From contig JAUIBH010000003.1 of assembly GCA_030427985.1 (NCBI GenBank), positions 1-64,000 on the forward strand: a DNA stretch of 64,000 nt. The letters run 5' to 3'. Below, piece after piece: positions 1 to 8,818 of the stretch. The stretch is from Bacteroidia bacterium (GTDB taxonomy: Bacteria; Bacteroidota; Bacteroidia; Flavobacteriales; Flavobacteriaceae). Every line of letters starts with the position of its first letter. Positions within the stretch are counted from its first letter, which is position 1. The notes under the pieces were generated by a model, which worked only from the letters and a program-made list of their open reading frames with translations, ran no database searches and was not told where the DNA came from. The position numbers and the translations under genes are program-made.

Positions 1-504
1 GGTAGTGGCCGCTTCTGGGACCAAAATCCAAAGTAGAATGTAGGCGATAAGCCCAAATCCGGTGAAAACGGCCAATAGGATAAAAATCAACCGAATCCAA
101 AGGGCGTCAAAGCCTAAATAATGTTCCAGACCGGCGCAAACACCACCAATGTATTTTTGGTCAATGTCCCTGTAGAGCTTTTTGGCCCTTGATTTGGGCT
201 CGGCATAGGTCTTTTTGGGTTCATCCTCAAAGATGTCCTCATCCACCATATAGTCTTCGGGCTGCCCCATGACATTGATGACTTCGTCCACCTGTTTTTG
301 GGTGATGACCTGTCGTTCATTTTCCATTTTCTCTAAAAAGAGTTCGGCTATGCGAGCCTCGATATCGGCGATGATCTCATCGCTTCCCGGTGTGCCGGAA
401 AAAGACCTTTTTATGGACTCCAAATATCGTCTCAGCTTGTTATACGCATCATCATCGATGTGAAAGAGCGTATTTGCTAAATTTATATTTACTGTCTTGT
501 TCAT
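1..504 (-). CDS. PspC domain protein (3' end cut by window edge)
   Basis: Open reading frame entering from the left edge, with its start at 504. It is 168 codons long inside the window without a stop. The N-terminal ~100 residues are charged. The PspC domain follows, with the motif KYIGGVCAGLEHYLG and a hydrophobic stretch LIFILLAVFTGFGLIAYILL, i.e. an inner-membrane protein of the phage-shock C type. The start lies only 9 bases after the stop of the PadR gene, so the two probably form one operon. PadR-PspC pairing is common in Bacteroidetes and suggests envelope-stress control (family knowledge). Family call is firm; the C-terminal part lies outside the window. Confidence 0.85.
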   Translation of the reverse strand, partial: MNKTVNINLANTLFHIDDDAYNKLRRYLESIKRSFSGTPGSDEIIADIEARIAELFLEKMENERQVITQKQVDEVINVMGQPEDYMVDEDIFEDEPKKTYAEPKSRAKKLYRDIDQKYIGGVCAGLEHYLGFDALWIRLIFILLAVFTGFGLIAYILLWILVPEAATT

Positions 505-513
505 TTTTGATAC

Positions 514-843
514 TTATTTTGTGTTGGTTACCAGATTGACTGCGTTTCTAAGTTCGTCCCAGGTTCCGTTGAGTTCATTGAGAAACAATTGACCTGTTTC
601 GGTAAGGGCGTAGTATTTTCGGGGAGGTCCCGAGGTGGATTCTTCCCAACGATAGTTGAGCAAACCTGCATTTTTCAACCTCGTCAACAAAGGGTATATG
701 GTACCTTCCACTACTAACATCTTAGCGTCTTTAAGAGCCTCCAGAATCTCGGAGGCATACTTGTCATCATCCTTTAGGATGGACAAGATGCAGTACTCCA
801 GAACCCCTTTGCGCATCTGTGCTTTTGTGTTTTCTATGTTCAT
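514..843 (-). CDS. PadR family transcriptional regulator
   Basis: 109-residue winged-helix repressor of the short PadR type. It begins MNIENTKAQMRKGVLEYCIL and contains the typical VEGTIYPLLTRLKNAGLL recognition helix and a GPPRKYYALTETG wing. It is the first gene of the operon leading into the PspC gene. A perfect 6+3+6 inverted repeat at 864-878 lies 20 bases upstream of its start and is the obvious candidate for an autoregulatory operator. DNA binding is inferred from the family; the inducer cannot be read from sequence. Confidence 0.9.
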   Translation of the reverse strand: MNIENTKAQMRKGVLEYCILSILKDDDKYASEILEALKDAKMLVVEGTIYPLLTRLKNAGLLNYRWEESTSGPPRKYYALTETGQLFLNELNGTWDELRNAVNLVTNTK

Positions 844-863
844 AATTTCTTGGTTCTAATTTG

Positions 864-878
864 CCGAACTAGGTTCGG
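864..878. promoter_or_regulatory. Inverted repeat, candidate PadR operator
   Basis: Perfect inverted repeat CCGAAC-TAG-GTTCGG immediately upstream of the padR-like start codon (843). Position and symmetry fit a dimeric winged-helix repressor site; binding by this PadR protein is inference. Confidence 0.5.
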
Positions 879-902
879 TATCTGATTAACTGTTCGCTTT
901 GT

Positions 903-944
903 GTTTCCACTCCAGTCCCCTGTGATGAGCAGGGGAGTGGAAAC
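903..944. other. Long bulged stem-loop upstream of the PadR operon
   Basis: The arms 903-911 and 936-944 (9 bp) and 917-922 with 930-935 (CCCCTG/CAGGGG, 6 bp) are exactly complementary, with a 5-nt bulge and a 7-nt loop. A T run follows on the plus strand (946-951), but the flanking genes are both on the minus strand. It is therefore not a simple terminator for either. It could be a terminator for antisense transcription or a structured leader. Confidence 0.4.
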
Positions 945-945
945 G

Positions 946-963
946 TTTTTTGATTGATGATTT
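946..963 (-). repeat. Leader repeat copy 1 (18 nt)
   Basis: TTTTTTGATTGATGATTT on the plus strand, identical to 1483-1500, where it forms the sequence directly upstream of the DUF4870 start codon. A further near-copy lies at 969-985 (one mismatch over 17 nt). Confidence 0.6.
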
Positions 964-968
964 TTTCG

Positions 969-985
969 TTTTTTGATTAATGATT
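969..985 (-). repeat. Leader repeat copy 2 (one mismatch)
   Basis: TTTTTTGATTAATGATT, one base different from the copies at 946-963 and 1483-1500. It sits between the DUF4870 stop and the PadR operon. Confidence 0.5.
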
Positions 986-1000
986 AAACTCCTATTTTGA

Positions 1001-1483
1001 TTATTTGATGAATTTTATGGTCAAGGGATATTTAAAAGTTTCTCCTTCATTGGTTCTAATAGTGGCCAGAATGGTATACACAATATTTACTATTGCCAAT
1101 CCAACTTGAATGACGCCACTGATACCTGCTGGCCAGAAAAGTCGACCAAACTTAAAATCGTCGCTGCTTATGCTAATGTTTATATTGTTGAAATCACTCA
1201 AACGGTGAATTCCAAAAAAATCCCAATCCCATACATCAGGCCAAAAACCGATGAAGAAGGGTATACTGATCAAGCCCGCTACAATAGAGTAAAGAAGCAT
1301 GCTCATTTGAAAGTTGAGCGCCTGTTTACCATTATGATCTACAAAAGGATGTTCTTTTTTGTTGGCCGTCCACAGAATCAAGGGCAGTATAAAATTCCCA
1401 AAAGGAATAAACCATTTTGAAAAGGTGGACGCGTGAATGATCGCGGATAAATTTCGTTCGTGTTTGGTTAATGTTGCAGCCAT
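1001..1483 (-). CDS. DUF4870 domain-containing membrane protein
   Basis: 160-residue protein with three to four hydrophobic segments (around residues 25-40, 58-80 and 120-145). The DUF4870 signature is HASTFSKWFIPFGNFILPLILW followed shortly by HPFVDHNGKQALNFQ. Such proteins are small inner-membrane proteins of unknown function, often found beside PadR/PspC genes as here (family knowledge). The start codon follows the A-rich sequence that is repeated further down in the leader of the PadR operon. No biochemical role can be assigned. Confidence 0.85.
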   Translation of the reverse strand: MAATLTKHERNLSAIIHASTFSKWFIPFGNFILPLILWTANKKEHPFVDHNGKQALNFQMSMLLYSIVAGLISIPFFIGFWPDVWDWDFFGIHRLSDFNNINISISSDDFKFGRLFWPAGISGVIQVGLAIVNIVYTILATIRTNEGETFKYPLTIKFIK

Positions 1484-1500
1484 TTTTTGATTGATGATTT
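1483..1500 (-). repeat. Leader repeat copy 3, at the DUF4870 start
   Basis: Third copy of the 18-nt leader repeat. On the minus strand it reads AAATCATCAATCAAAAAA and its last A begins the ATG of the DUF4870 gene. Such A-rich stretches before the start codon commonly replace Shine-Dalgarno sequences in Bacteroidetes. Confidence 0.55.
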
Positions 1501-1651
1501 GCGAATAAAATTAGTTTACCTATTAGCTTACGATGCAAATATATATCCAAAAGACAGTACTATGCAAAACAAAGTACTATAAATTAACAATTATTTAACA
1601 TAATGAAGTCCATTTAATTTTGACTATTTTTAGTGCTCCTAAATTCATGAT

Positions 1652-2107
1652 ATGGCGCTTAAACCCAGTAAAATCAACACATTCACCTTTTTAAAACTGC
1701 CGTCGGCCTGGTGGAGCGGCGTTCGACTCAAGGCTATTGAAGAAAATAGAGCAGTGACTACGGTAAAGTACAAATGGTTCAATCAAAATCCGTTTAAATC
1801 CATGTTTTGGGCGGTTCAGGGCATGGCAGCGGAGTTGAGTACTGGGGCTTTGGTGATGAACGAAATCCAGAAAAGTGGTAAAAATATCTCCATGTTGGTG
1901 GCCAATAACAAAGCTGCATTTACCAAAAAGGCTACGGGAAGAATCGTTTTCACTTGTGAAGATGGCCATCTAATTTACGAAGCCATCCAAAAAACCATAA
2001 AAACGGGCGAAGGACAAACCTGTTGGATGAAGTCTGTAGGCATCAATGAAGATGGGGTGGAGGTCTCCACGTTTCACTTCGAATGGACGGTGAAGGTGAA
2101 GGGGTAA
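1652..2107 (+). CDS. DUF4442 hot-dog-fold protein
   Basis: 151-residue cytosolic protein. The sequence PSAWWSGVRLKAIEENRAV and FNQNPFKSMFWAVQGMAAELSTG matches DUF4442, a family of hot-dog-fold proteins related to acyl-CoA thioesterases. A catalytic activity has not been shown for the family, so I do not assign one. It is a single gene read away from DUF4870 (divergent) and is followed, after a 116-base gap, by the AIM24-like gene on the same strand. Confidence 0.8.
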   Translation: MALKPSKINTFTFLKLPSAWWSGVRLKAIEENRAVTTVKYKWFNQNPFKSMFWAVQGMAAELSTGALVMNEIQKSGKNISMLVANNKAAFTKKATGRIVFTCEDGHLIYEAIQKTIKTGEGQTCWMKSVGINEDGVEVSTFHFEWTVKVKG

Positions 2108-2223
2108 AAAAATGGGTGAATGGTGAAAGGATAAGGATTAAGGTTCGCACATTTTTTCTGATGTCTCTGTAACAAAACCCCAAACACATCAACATATAAA
2201 TACTTCAACAAAAAACGAACAAC

Positions 2224-3024
2224 ATGAACGCACACGAAATAGATTACCACATTTACGGCGAGGAAATGCAATATGTGGAGATAGAACTGGACCCGCAAGA
2301 AGCCGTTGTGGCCGAGGCCGGCAGTTTTATGATGATGGACACCGATATAAAAATGGATACCATTTTTGGCGATGGCTCCAACCAAGATTCTGGGGTGTTG
2401 GGGAAATTGTTTTCCGCTGGGAAACGACTGCTCACAGGTGAGAGTCTCTTTATGACCGCTTTCTTAAATATTGGTCATGGTAAAAAATTGGTAAGCTTTG
2501 CTTCGCCTTATCCGGGTAAGATCATTCCTATTGACCTTTCTGAAAAAGGCGGAAAATTTATCTGTCAAAAGGATGCCTTTCTCTGTGCCGCTAAAGGTGT
2601 TTCCGTGGGCATTGAATTTTCCAAGCGTTTGGGTCGCGGTTTTTTCGGTGGCGAAGGCTTTATCATGCAAAAACTGGAAGGTGACGGTATGGCTTTTGTA
2701 CATGCCGGTGGCACCATGGCAAAAAAGACTTTGGCCGCTGGAGAAACCTTAAAAGTGGATACGGGATGTATTGTGGGCTTTTCACAAACCGTGGATTACG
2801 ATATCGAGTTTGTAGGTGGAATTCGCAATACTGTTTTTGGCGGTGAAGGGCTGTTCTTTGCAACGCTACGGGGACCCGGAACCGTTTATATTCAATCTCT
2901 TCCTTTTAGCCGATTGGCCAGTAGGGTATGGGCCGCAGCTCCAAAAGGCGGGGGAAAAGACAAAGGTGAAGGCAGTATTTTAGGTGGTATTGGCGATTTG
3001 TTGGATGGGGATAATAGGTTTTAA
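2224..3024 (+). CDS. AIM24 / TIGR00266 family protein
   Basis: 266 residues. The N-terminus [20 protein letters not shown] and the phrase [18 protein letters not shown] are typical of the TIGR00266/AIM24 family. Family members fold as trimeric beta-solenoid-like proteins related to the tryptophan RNA-binding attenuator fold. A Gly-rich tail ([19 protein letters not shown]) ends the protein, as is usual for the family. There is no signal peptide. The function in bacteria is unknown. Confidence 0.88.
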   Translation: MNAHEIDYHIYGEEMQYVEIELDPQEAVVAEAGSFMMMDTDIKMDTIFGDGSNQDSGVLGKLFSAGKRLLTGESLFMTAFLNIGHGKKLVSFASPYPGKIIPIDLSEKGGKFICQKDAFLCAAKGVSVGIEFSKRLGRGFFGGEGFIMQKLEGDGMAFVHAGGTMAKKTLAAGETLKVDTGCIVGFSQTVDYDIEFVGGIRNTVFGGEGLFFATLRGPGTVYIQSLPFSRLASRVWAAAPKGGGKDKGEGSILGGIGDLLDGDNRF

Positions 3025-3159
3025 GCCCCAACATTCGGTGGACTACTAAATCACTTTTTGGGATAAAGAAGTTAAAAAGGTGTCCACAACACAATTCATT
3101 TGTCCTAAATGCTATTAATAGCTATATTGATTGAAAATTAACTTTCATCAAACATATTA

Positions 3160-4860
3160 ATGGCAAATTTTAATATCGACGCCAAGAAGGACGTGACCTA
3201 TGACGCCATTGTCATTGGCTCAGGTATCAGCGGTGGATGGGCAGCAAAGGAATTGTGTGAAAAAGGATTGAAGACCCTCGTCCTCGAACGTGGAAAAATC
3301 GTTGAACACGTAGTGGATTATCCCACCATGAACCTAGATCCTTGGGATATGGAACTCCGCGGCGGACTCACCCCAGAGCAAAAGAAAAAACACTACAAAG
3401 CCATACGTTCCGGTTGGATTGGAACGGATACGGAACATTTTTGGGCCGATGATGAAGCCAACCCCTATATTGAAGAGAAACCTTTTTTGTGGCTTCGCGG
3501 CCATCAAATGGGAGGTAAATCCCTTTTATGGGGAAAACAGACGTATCGGTGGAGCGATTTGGATTTTGAAGCAAATGCCAAGGATGGTAACGGGGTGGAT
3601 TGGCCCATTCGCTATAAAGATATTGAACCGTGGTACACCTATGTGGAAAAGTTTGCAGGAATCAGTGGTGAGGCCTTGGGGCTTCCACAATTGCCCGACA
3701 GCCATTTTCTTCCGCCTATGGAGCTCAACTGTGTTGAAAAGCATATAAAATCCAGAATAGAAAAGGAATTTAAAGGTAGAAACATGACCATAGGTAGGGT
3801 GGCGCACCTTACCCAACCCCACAACGGAAGAGGCCAATGTCAGTACAGAAATAGATGTAGCAGGGGATGCCCTTATGGCGCTTATTTTAGTAGTAACTCT
3901 ACCACCTTGCCTGCAGCAAATGCCACTGGAAATTTGACCATCCGTCCCTTTTCCATTGTGCAATCGGTAATTTATGATGACCAAAAAGGAAAAGCTACCG
4001 GAGTCCGTATCATTGATGCGGAGACCAATGAGGACATTGAGTATTCTGCCAAAATTATTTTTGTAAATGCTTCGGCATTGAGTACTACCCAAATCCTGAT
4101 GAACTCCAAATCCAACCGATTTGAAAACGGTTTGGGAAATGATAGTGGAGAATTGGGGCACAATCTTATGGACCATACCTATAGAGTGGGTGCGCTAGGT
4201 AAGGTTGAAGGTTTTGATGATAAGTATTACAAAGGCCGAAGACCCAATGGTATCTATATCCCCAGGTATGTCAATATTGATGAAGCGTCAAAATCGGATA
4301 AGTTTGTGCGTGGATTTGGCTACCAAGGTGGAGCGCATCGCGGTGGAAACGCAGCGAATATAGAATCATTCGGAGCAGAATATAAGGACAGTATCTTAAA
4401 ACCCGGACCATGGGAGTTCTTTATTACAGGATTTGCGGAATGTTTACCGTACCACGAGAATAAAATCACCCTAAATACTGATGTTTTGGATAAATGGGGG
4501 CAGCCCACATTGACCATCGATGCTGAATTTAAGGAGAACGAAAAAGCGTTGAACAAACAGATTCAGGAAGATGCCGTTGAGATGCTTGAAGCAGCAGGGG
4601 TCAAAGATGTTTTGGGTTTTGATAACGAACATCCACCAGGGTATGGTGTTCATGAAATGGGTACGGCACGTATGGGCAGGGACCCTAAAACATCGGTGTT
4701 GAACGAATTCAACCAAGTCCATGCGGCCAAAAATGTGTTTGTAACTGATGGCGCTTGTATGACATCGTCTTCTTGCGTTAACCCATCACTGACCTATATG
4801 GCCCTTACGGCCAGAGCAGCAGACCATGCCGTTTCTGAACTCAAAAAACAAAATCTATAA
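3160..4860 (+). CDS. GMC-type FAD oxidoreductase (large subunit)
   Basis: 566 residues. The N-terminal FAD-binding fold is AIVIGSGISGGWAAKELCEKG. The C-terminal GMC domain carries HEMGTARMG and the active-site-region motif SSSCVNPSLTYMALTARAA. A Cys-rich stretch CQYRNRCSRGCPYGA (C-x5-C-x3-C) resembles the segment that holds a 3Fe-4S cluster in FAD-dependent gluconate/glucose dehydrogenases; cluster binding here is inference. The next gene, 2 bases downstream, encodes the matching small subunit. This supports a membrane- or periplasm-facing sugar/polyol dehydrogenase. No own signal peptide is seen, so co-export with the small subunit is likely. Substrate unknown. Confidence 0.88.
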   Translation: MANFNIDAKKDVTYDAIVIGSGISGGWAAKELCEKGLKTLVLERGKIVEHVVDYPTMNLDPWDMELRGGLTPEQKKKHYKAIRSGWIGTDTEHFWADDEANPYIEEKPFLWLRGHQMGGKSLLWGKQTYRWSDLDFEANAKDGNGVDWPIRYKDIEPWYTYVEKFAGISGEALGLPQLPDSHFLPPMELNCVEKHIKSRIEKEFKGRNMTIGRVAHLTQPHNGRGQCQYRNRCSRGCPYGAYFSSNSTTLPAANATGNLTIRPFSIVQSVIYDDQKGKATGVRIIDAETNEDIEYSAKIIFVNASALSTTQILMNSKSNRFENGLGNDSGELGHNLMDHTYRVGALGKVEGFDDKYYKGRRPNGIYIPRYVNIDEASKSDKFVRGFGYQGGAHRGGNAANIESFGAEYKDSILKPGPWEFFITGFAECLPYHENKITLNTDVLDKWGQPTLTIDAEFKENEKALNKQIQEDAVEMLEAAGVKDVLGFDNEHPPGYGVHEMGTARMGRDPKTSVLNEFNQVHAAKNVFVTDGACMTSSSCVNPSLTYMALTARAADHAVSELKKQNL

Positions 4861-4862
4861 AG

Positions 4863-5456
4863 ATGGATAGGAGAAAAGCATTACAAAAAACCGGATTATT
4901 TGCAGGTGCAACCCTGATGATGCCCACCATGCTGTCCATTTTGCAATCGTGTAAAGAGGAAAAGCGTTTGGATTGGCAACCAGAATTCTTTACGGAGGAT
5001 GAGGCAAAAATCGTTTCATTGTTGGTGGATATGATTCTGCCCCGCACCGATACACCTGGTGCACTTGATGTAAAGTCGGACATTTTTATGGACAAAGTGA
5101 TTGCTCGCACCTATGATGCCGGAGGTCAGGAACACATGCGTTCTGAAATTGCAGCTTTTAATGCCAGTTGTGAGGAGAAATATGGTGCCGCTTTTATAGA
5201 CTTGAATGAAAGTGATAGAATTGCAGTTCTAAAAGAAGCCGAGGCAAATTCAGGAAAGTTCAATCCTGGGGTTTGGGGAACTGCTGTAGGTGAACAGGAA
5301 CCCATTGGATTTTACAGAGGATTGAAATCCATGGCCATTTGGGCGTATTCCACTTCCGAAGAAATTGGAAAAAATGTATTGAGTTATGACCCCATTCCAG
5401 GTAATTATGAGCCGTGCAAACCGGTTTCGGAAGTTGGAAATAAATGGAGTCTCTAG
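4863..5456 (+). CDS. Gluconate 2-dehydrogenase subunit 3 family protein
   Basis: 197 residues. The N-terminus MDRRKALQKTGLFAGATLMM has the twin-arginine character of a Tat signal and runs into SILQSC, a possible lipobox Cys. The rest (FFTEDEAKIVSLLVDMILPRTDTPGA) is the family signature. It is translationally close to the GMC subunit (TAA-AG-ATG). By family analogy it escorts the folded flavoprotein through the Tat system. An intrinsic terminator follows at 5483-5520. Confidence 0.87.
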   Translation: MDRRKALQKTGLFAGATLMMPTMLSILQSCKEEKRLDWQPEFFTEDEAKIVSLLVDMILPRTDTPGALDVKSDIFMDKVIARTYDAGGQEHMRSEIAAFNASCEEKYGAAFIDLNESDRIAVLKEAEANSGKFNPGVWGTAVGEQEPIGFYRGLKSMAIWAYSTSEEIGKNVLSYDPIPGNYEPCKPVSEVGNKWSL

Positions 5457-5482
5457 TCTTCCATGAATAAGAAAACTAAATG

Positions 5483-5520
5483 AACCATGCTTCTTTCAAA
5501 AATTAGGAGCATGGTTTTTT
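5483..5520 (+). terminator. Intrinsic terminator after the GMC operon
   Basis: 9-bp perfect stem AACCATGCT/AGCATGGTT (5483-5491 with 5508-5516) followed by a T run to 5520. It ends 17 bases before the next gene. Confidence 0.8.
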
Positions 5521-5537
5521 AATTAAAGAATCAGCTA

Positions 5538-6125
5538 GTGGAAAATCATCATATCAGAAACATCAAAAAGAAACTGCTTTCCGATAATTGGTATACGTTG
5601 AACAAGTTTACCTATGAGTATTTGCGTCCTGATGGCACATGGGAAACCCAACATCGTGAAGCCTATGACCGCGGTAATGGTGCGGCCATCCTACTCTACA
5701 ACATAGAAAAAGGAACGGTTATATTAACGCGTCAGTTTCGAATGCCCACTTACGTCAACGGAAATGAAGATGGGATGATGGTTGAGGTCTGTGCCGGACT
5801 TTTGGAAAAAGGCAATGCGGAGGAGACCATTAAAATGGAAGTGGAGGAAGAGACCGGATATAAAATTGATGAGGTAAAAAAGGTCTTTGAAGCCTATATG
5901 TCCCCAGGCTCGGTAACCGAAATCCTTTACTTTTTTATTGGAAAGTATGAGGACAATATGAAGGTAAGCGAAGGAGGCGGTGCCGAAGACGAAACCGAAA
6001 ACATAGAGGTACTGGAACTAAAATTTCAGGAAGCCCTACAAATGATAAAATCAGGAAAAATACAGGATGCCAAGACTATAATGCTGCTGCAATACGCCCA
6101 AATCAATAAGCTGTTGGGTCAATAA
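5538..6125 (+). CDS. nudK: Nudix hydrolase, GDP-mannose pyrophosphatase NudK type
   Basis: 195 residues from a GTG start; no ATG is available before the conserved core. The Nudix helix reads [22 protein letters not shown] and keeps the metal-binding EExE pattern. It is followed by YMSPGSVTE and [16 protein letters not shown], features shared with E. coli NudK, which splits GDP-mannose to GMP and mannose-1-phosphate. The length matches that family. The gene converges on the carboxypeptidase gene, the two stop regions overlapping by 7 bases. Confidence 0.85.
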   Translation: MENHHIRNIKKKLLSDNWYTLNKFTYEYLRPDGTWETQHREAYDRGNGAAILLYNIEKGTVILTRQFRMPTYVNGNEDGMMVEVCAGLLEKGNAEETIKMEVEEETGYKIDEVKKVFEAYMSPGSVTEILYFFIGKYEDNMKVSEGGGAEDETENIEVLELKFQEALQMIKSGKIQDAKTIMLLQYAQINKLLGQ

Positions 6126-7402
6126 TGATCATGCAACGCCTTAAGAGAATTGTAAATAGTATTTCGTATTTGTGAAGTGGGAACCTTAAAATGGTTGTTC
6201 ATAAAACTAAAAATGAGCCACTTTCCTGATTTCGTCTTCAGATAACCGCCCAAATTGTAATTGTTGCCAAGCGAACCTGATTTTGCATATATAAAAGGTT
6301 CAACAGAAGGGTCTTTCCAAGTGTCCACGGTTCCGGATGCATCCCATAGGGGGAAAAGGGTAAACAAGCGTTCCTCTGGAATTTCCCGATAGAGTTTTTG
6401 AAGGATTTGCACAAAAGATTTAGGCGTAAAGAGATTATAACGGGATAGTCCCGAACCATCTACCCATCGGGGCATTTGTTCCAAATCGCTTAAATCATGT
6501 TCCAGTATATAATCAATCGCTTTTTGGGTGCTCAACGTATCAGAAAGTGCAGAGGAAACTGCCATCAATAATTGTTCAGCCAAAAAGTTATCACTTTCAA
6601 AAAGCATATCCTTGTAAATGGAATCTGTTTCCATACCATAAAGTGTTTTCTTTTCAACAGGAGGAAAGTGGTTTGCCAGGACAACTTCTGTCCCTAAAAT
6701 ATTTTCCAACAGCTGTTTTGTAAGGGAATCATGAGTCATAAATGGCACTTCCAGAGTGTCTTGTTCCGAGGGAGAAATATAAAAGTGGTTTCGCAGTTCA
6801 TCTCTCATCAAGGTAGTATCCTTTAGCTCAACTTTGCCCATAAAGTAGTTTGGAGAAGCGTTTATTCTTTCAGCATAAGACAAAGTAACTACATTGCCAT
6901 AGAGGGGAAGGGTACTTTTTTCTGGGGAGAAATAGGTATCATAATCTTCCCAAGCCCAACCCGGTCCAAACTTTGGCTCTTCTGAATTTTTAGTGTACAA
7001 AGCAATAGTCCCCTGTTTTTTTAGCCACTGAAGAGCGGTGCTATCAGCCAAACGGGGGTGTAACCAAGACGGATCTCCAACACCTTCTATATATAAGGTG
7101 TCGTTGTAGGAGCCATATTTTAAGGTAGCGATGTTTTTGGGCAATACTTTGATAGAGGCATAGAATGTGGCAATTTTGGTATTGCTGGCCGGGGTAAAAT
7201 ACCGATTACCATTGTGGGCGTACACTATTTTTTGAGTCTTGGCGTTTACTACTACCAGGCCATGAAAAGAATTTTTTAAAGCCTCATCCTGGAGTTGGTT
7301 TGTTAAGGTTGTGCGTACTGACGAACATCCAAAAAGCAAGAAAAGTCCTGCTATTACCGTGATTGTCAATAACTTAAATTTCTGGAAGAGAGGCAGGTAC
7401 AT
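6119..7402 (-). CDS. D-alanyl-D-alanine carboxypeptidase, PBP4/S13-like lipoprotein
   Basis: Penicillin-binding protein of peptidase family S13 that trims or cleaves peptidoglycan cross-links in the periplasm. Catalytic motifs are in order: SNTK (SxxK serine/lysine), SDN within [12 protein letters not shown] (SxN), and KSG in [12 protein letters not shown] (KTG-like box). I chose the Met at 7402, which gives a normal lipoprotein signal ending LFLLFGC. An in-frame Met at 7438 would add 12 residues. The protein is shorter than E. coli DacB, consistent with loss of insert domains, as in other Bacteroidetes homologues. Confidence 0.82.
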   Translation of the reverse strand: MYLPLFQKFKLLTITVIAGLFLLFGCSSVRTTLTNQLQDEALKNSFHGLVVVNAKTQKIVYAHNGNRYFTPASNTKIATFYASIKVLPKNIATLKYGSYNDTLYIEGVGDPSWLHPRLADSTALQWLKKQGTIALYTKNSEEPKFGPGWAWEDYDTYFSPEKSTLPLYGNVVTLSYAERINASPNYFMGKVELKDTTLMRDELRNHFYISPSEQDTLEVPFMTHDSLTKQLLENILGTEVVLANHFPPVEKKTLYGMETDSIYKDMLFESDNFLAEQLLMAVSSALSDTLSTQKAIDYILEHDLSDLEQMPRWVDGSGLSRYNLFTPKSFVQILQKLYREIPEERLFTLFPLWDASGTVDTWKDPSVEPFIYAKSGSLGNNYNLGGYLKTKSGKWLIFSFMNNHFKVPTSQIRNTIYNSLKALHDHY

Positions 7403-7521
7403 AAGGTGGTTTATCGAATTTAACACTAAATTATTCAATTTTTAACTGCCCCTATGACCATCCAAACAAGTTTTTTGCTAAATTAGATGCACAACCACTT
7501 AATCAATTTAATCAAATTTCT

Positions 7522-7719
7522 ATGCCCAGAGCAATGTTAGATTACACCAAAACAATCTTACAAAAAGTTAGTTTTGATGCAAGACTCTTCGCCAAAGAAT
7601 TGAAAAAAGCTATTTCCCTGTTATTACCCAGTGAAATTGAAGAACTAAAAATCTGGTTGCAATTTTATATTGTTGATAAACCAGAATTACAACCTACATT
7701 ATTACTATTAAAAGCTTAA
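7522..7719 (+). CDS. Small conserved-looking protein, unknown function
   Basis: 65 residues, mainly helical: MPRAMLDYTKTILQKVSFDA, then RLFAKELKKAISLLLPSEIEELK. It has no signal peptide or Cys. It is a stand-alone gene with a strong terminator 10 bases after its stop, which supports its reality. I recognise no domain; short proteins of this appearance occur widely in Flavobacteriaceae, but function is unknown. Confidence 0.65.
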   Translation: MPRAMLDYTKTILQKVSFDARLFAKELKKAISLLLPSEIEELKIWLQFYIVDKPELQPTLLLLKA

Positions 7720-7729
7720 AATAATCAAG

Positions 7730-7757
7730 GAGCCGCGAAAGCGGCTCTTTTAATTTT
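7730..7757. terminator. Bidirectional intrinsic terminator
   Basis: Perfect 7-bp GC-rich stem GAGCCGC-GAAA-GCGGCTC (7730-7747), stable GAAA tetraloop, T-rich downstream on the plus strand. It lies between the stop of the small gene and the stop of convergent oxyR, and can serve the plus-strand gene and perhaps both. Confidence 0.85.
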
Positions 7758-8691
7758 TGGCCAAGGGGCTAATAATTTTCACATCCTGAAATGCAATGGC
7801 CCCCCGAACAATACTGGAAATTACCTCTCGTAACGCATCCGTAATCTGAATTTTTAATTCGCTCTTGTGGTAGATCAAACTGATTTCGCGCGCTGGCGAT
7901 GGGCTTTTAAAAGGTTTAAGGTTTCGTTTTTTGTCAGCATCCAGTTGTAGGGTATTCAGGTAGGGGAGTAGGGTCATGCCCATTCCCTCATCGGCCAAAC
8001 TCACCAAGGTCTCAAAACTGCCGCTTTCAATCTTAAATTGTTCCCCTTGAATGTTCCTCGTAGATTTGCATAGATTAATGACCCCATCCCTAAAACAATG
8101 TCCGTCTTGGAGTAGTAAAATGTCATTGACATCTAAATGTTCCGTGGTCAATAATTCTTCCTTGGCCAACCGATGGTTTTGGGGCACATAGCCCACAAAC
8201 GGTTCATAATAGAGTGGTCTTTCCTTAATGAATTCAATTTCCAAGGGTGTGGCGGCAATGGCAGCATCCAAATGGCCATCCAAAATATTTCTGATTAATG
8301 CATCTGTAGGTTGTTCCTTTATAATAAGGTTTACCTTGGGGTATTTTTTAATGAAAGTGTTCAAGAACATGGGCAACAATGTGGGCATTACGGTTGGAAT
8401 AATCCCCAAAGTATAATCCCCTCCAATAAACCCTTTGTCCTGATCTACAATATCTTTGATACGCTCTGCCTCGGCAACAATATTTTTAGCCTGATCTACA
8501 ATTTTTTTGCCCACTTCGGTGATGGTAATGGGCTTTTTACCCCGGTCAAAAATCAAAACACCAAGTTCATCCTCCAATTTTTGCACCTGCATGCTCAATG
8601 TAGGCTGGGTCACATAACTTTTTTCGGCTGCCAGGGTAAAGTTTTTATATTCGGCAACGGCAAGAACATATTGTAGTTGGGTAATGGTCAT
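7750..8691 (-). CDS. oxyR: OxyR-type LysR family peroxide sensor
   Basis: 313 residues, standard LysR length. The N-terminal winged HTH is MTITQLQYVLAVAEYKNFTL through TQPTLSMQVQKLEDELG. The regulatory domain has both redox cysteines of OxyR in the right setting, DGHCFRDGVINLC (equivalent to Cys199 and Cys208 of E. coli OxyR), so it should form the peroxide-induced disulfide. It is divergent from the sigma-54 activator gene. Peroxide-defence targets are expected from the family, but no katG/ahpC lies in the window. Confidence 0.93.
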   Translation of the reverse strand: MTITQLQYVLAVAEYKNFTLAAEKSYVTQPTLSMQVQKLEDELGVLIFDRGKKPITITEVGKKIVDQAKNIVAEAERIKDIVDQDKGFIGGDYTLGIIPTVMPTLLPMFLNTFIKKYPKVNLIIKEQPTDALIRNILDGHLDAAIAATPLEIEFIKERPLYYEPFVGYVPQNHRLAKEELLTTEHLDVNDILLLQDGHCFRDGVINLCKSTRNIQGEQFKIESGSFETLVSLADEGMGMTLLPYLNTLQLDADKKRNLKPFKSPSPAREISLIYHKSELKIQITDALREVISSIVRGAIAFQDVKIISPLAKN

Positions 8692-8818
8692 GTAGTATAA
8701 ATTTGAACCATAAAAGTATAAAAACCTATCAATTTTATTTATAGAAAAATGGGTTAGGTGTGCGGTCTATCTCATAAATCTTTATATTTATTTGATTCAG
8801 AATCTGTGAGTGCACAAA

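Noticed and set aside
3033..3086. Possible terminator between the AIM24-like and GMC genes (GTGGAC / GTCCAC)
   Set aside because: Only 6 bp with a loop of about 37 nt and no T run; too weak to call.
3526..4176. Long minus-strand open frame (216 codons) inside the GMC oxidoreductase gene
   Set aside because: It is antisense to conserved FAD-oxidoreductase coding sequence, has no family resemblance and low-complexity composition; it is a shadow frame.
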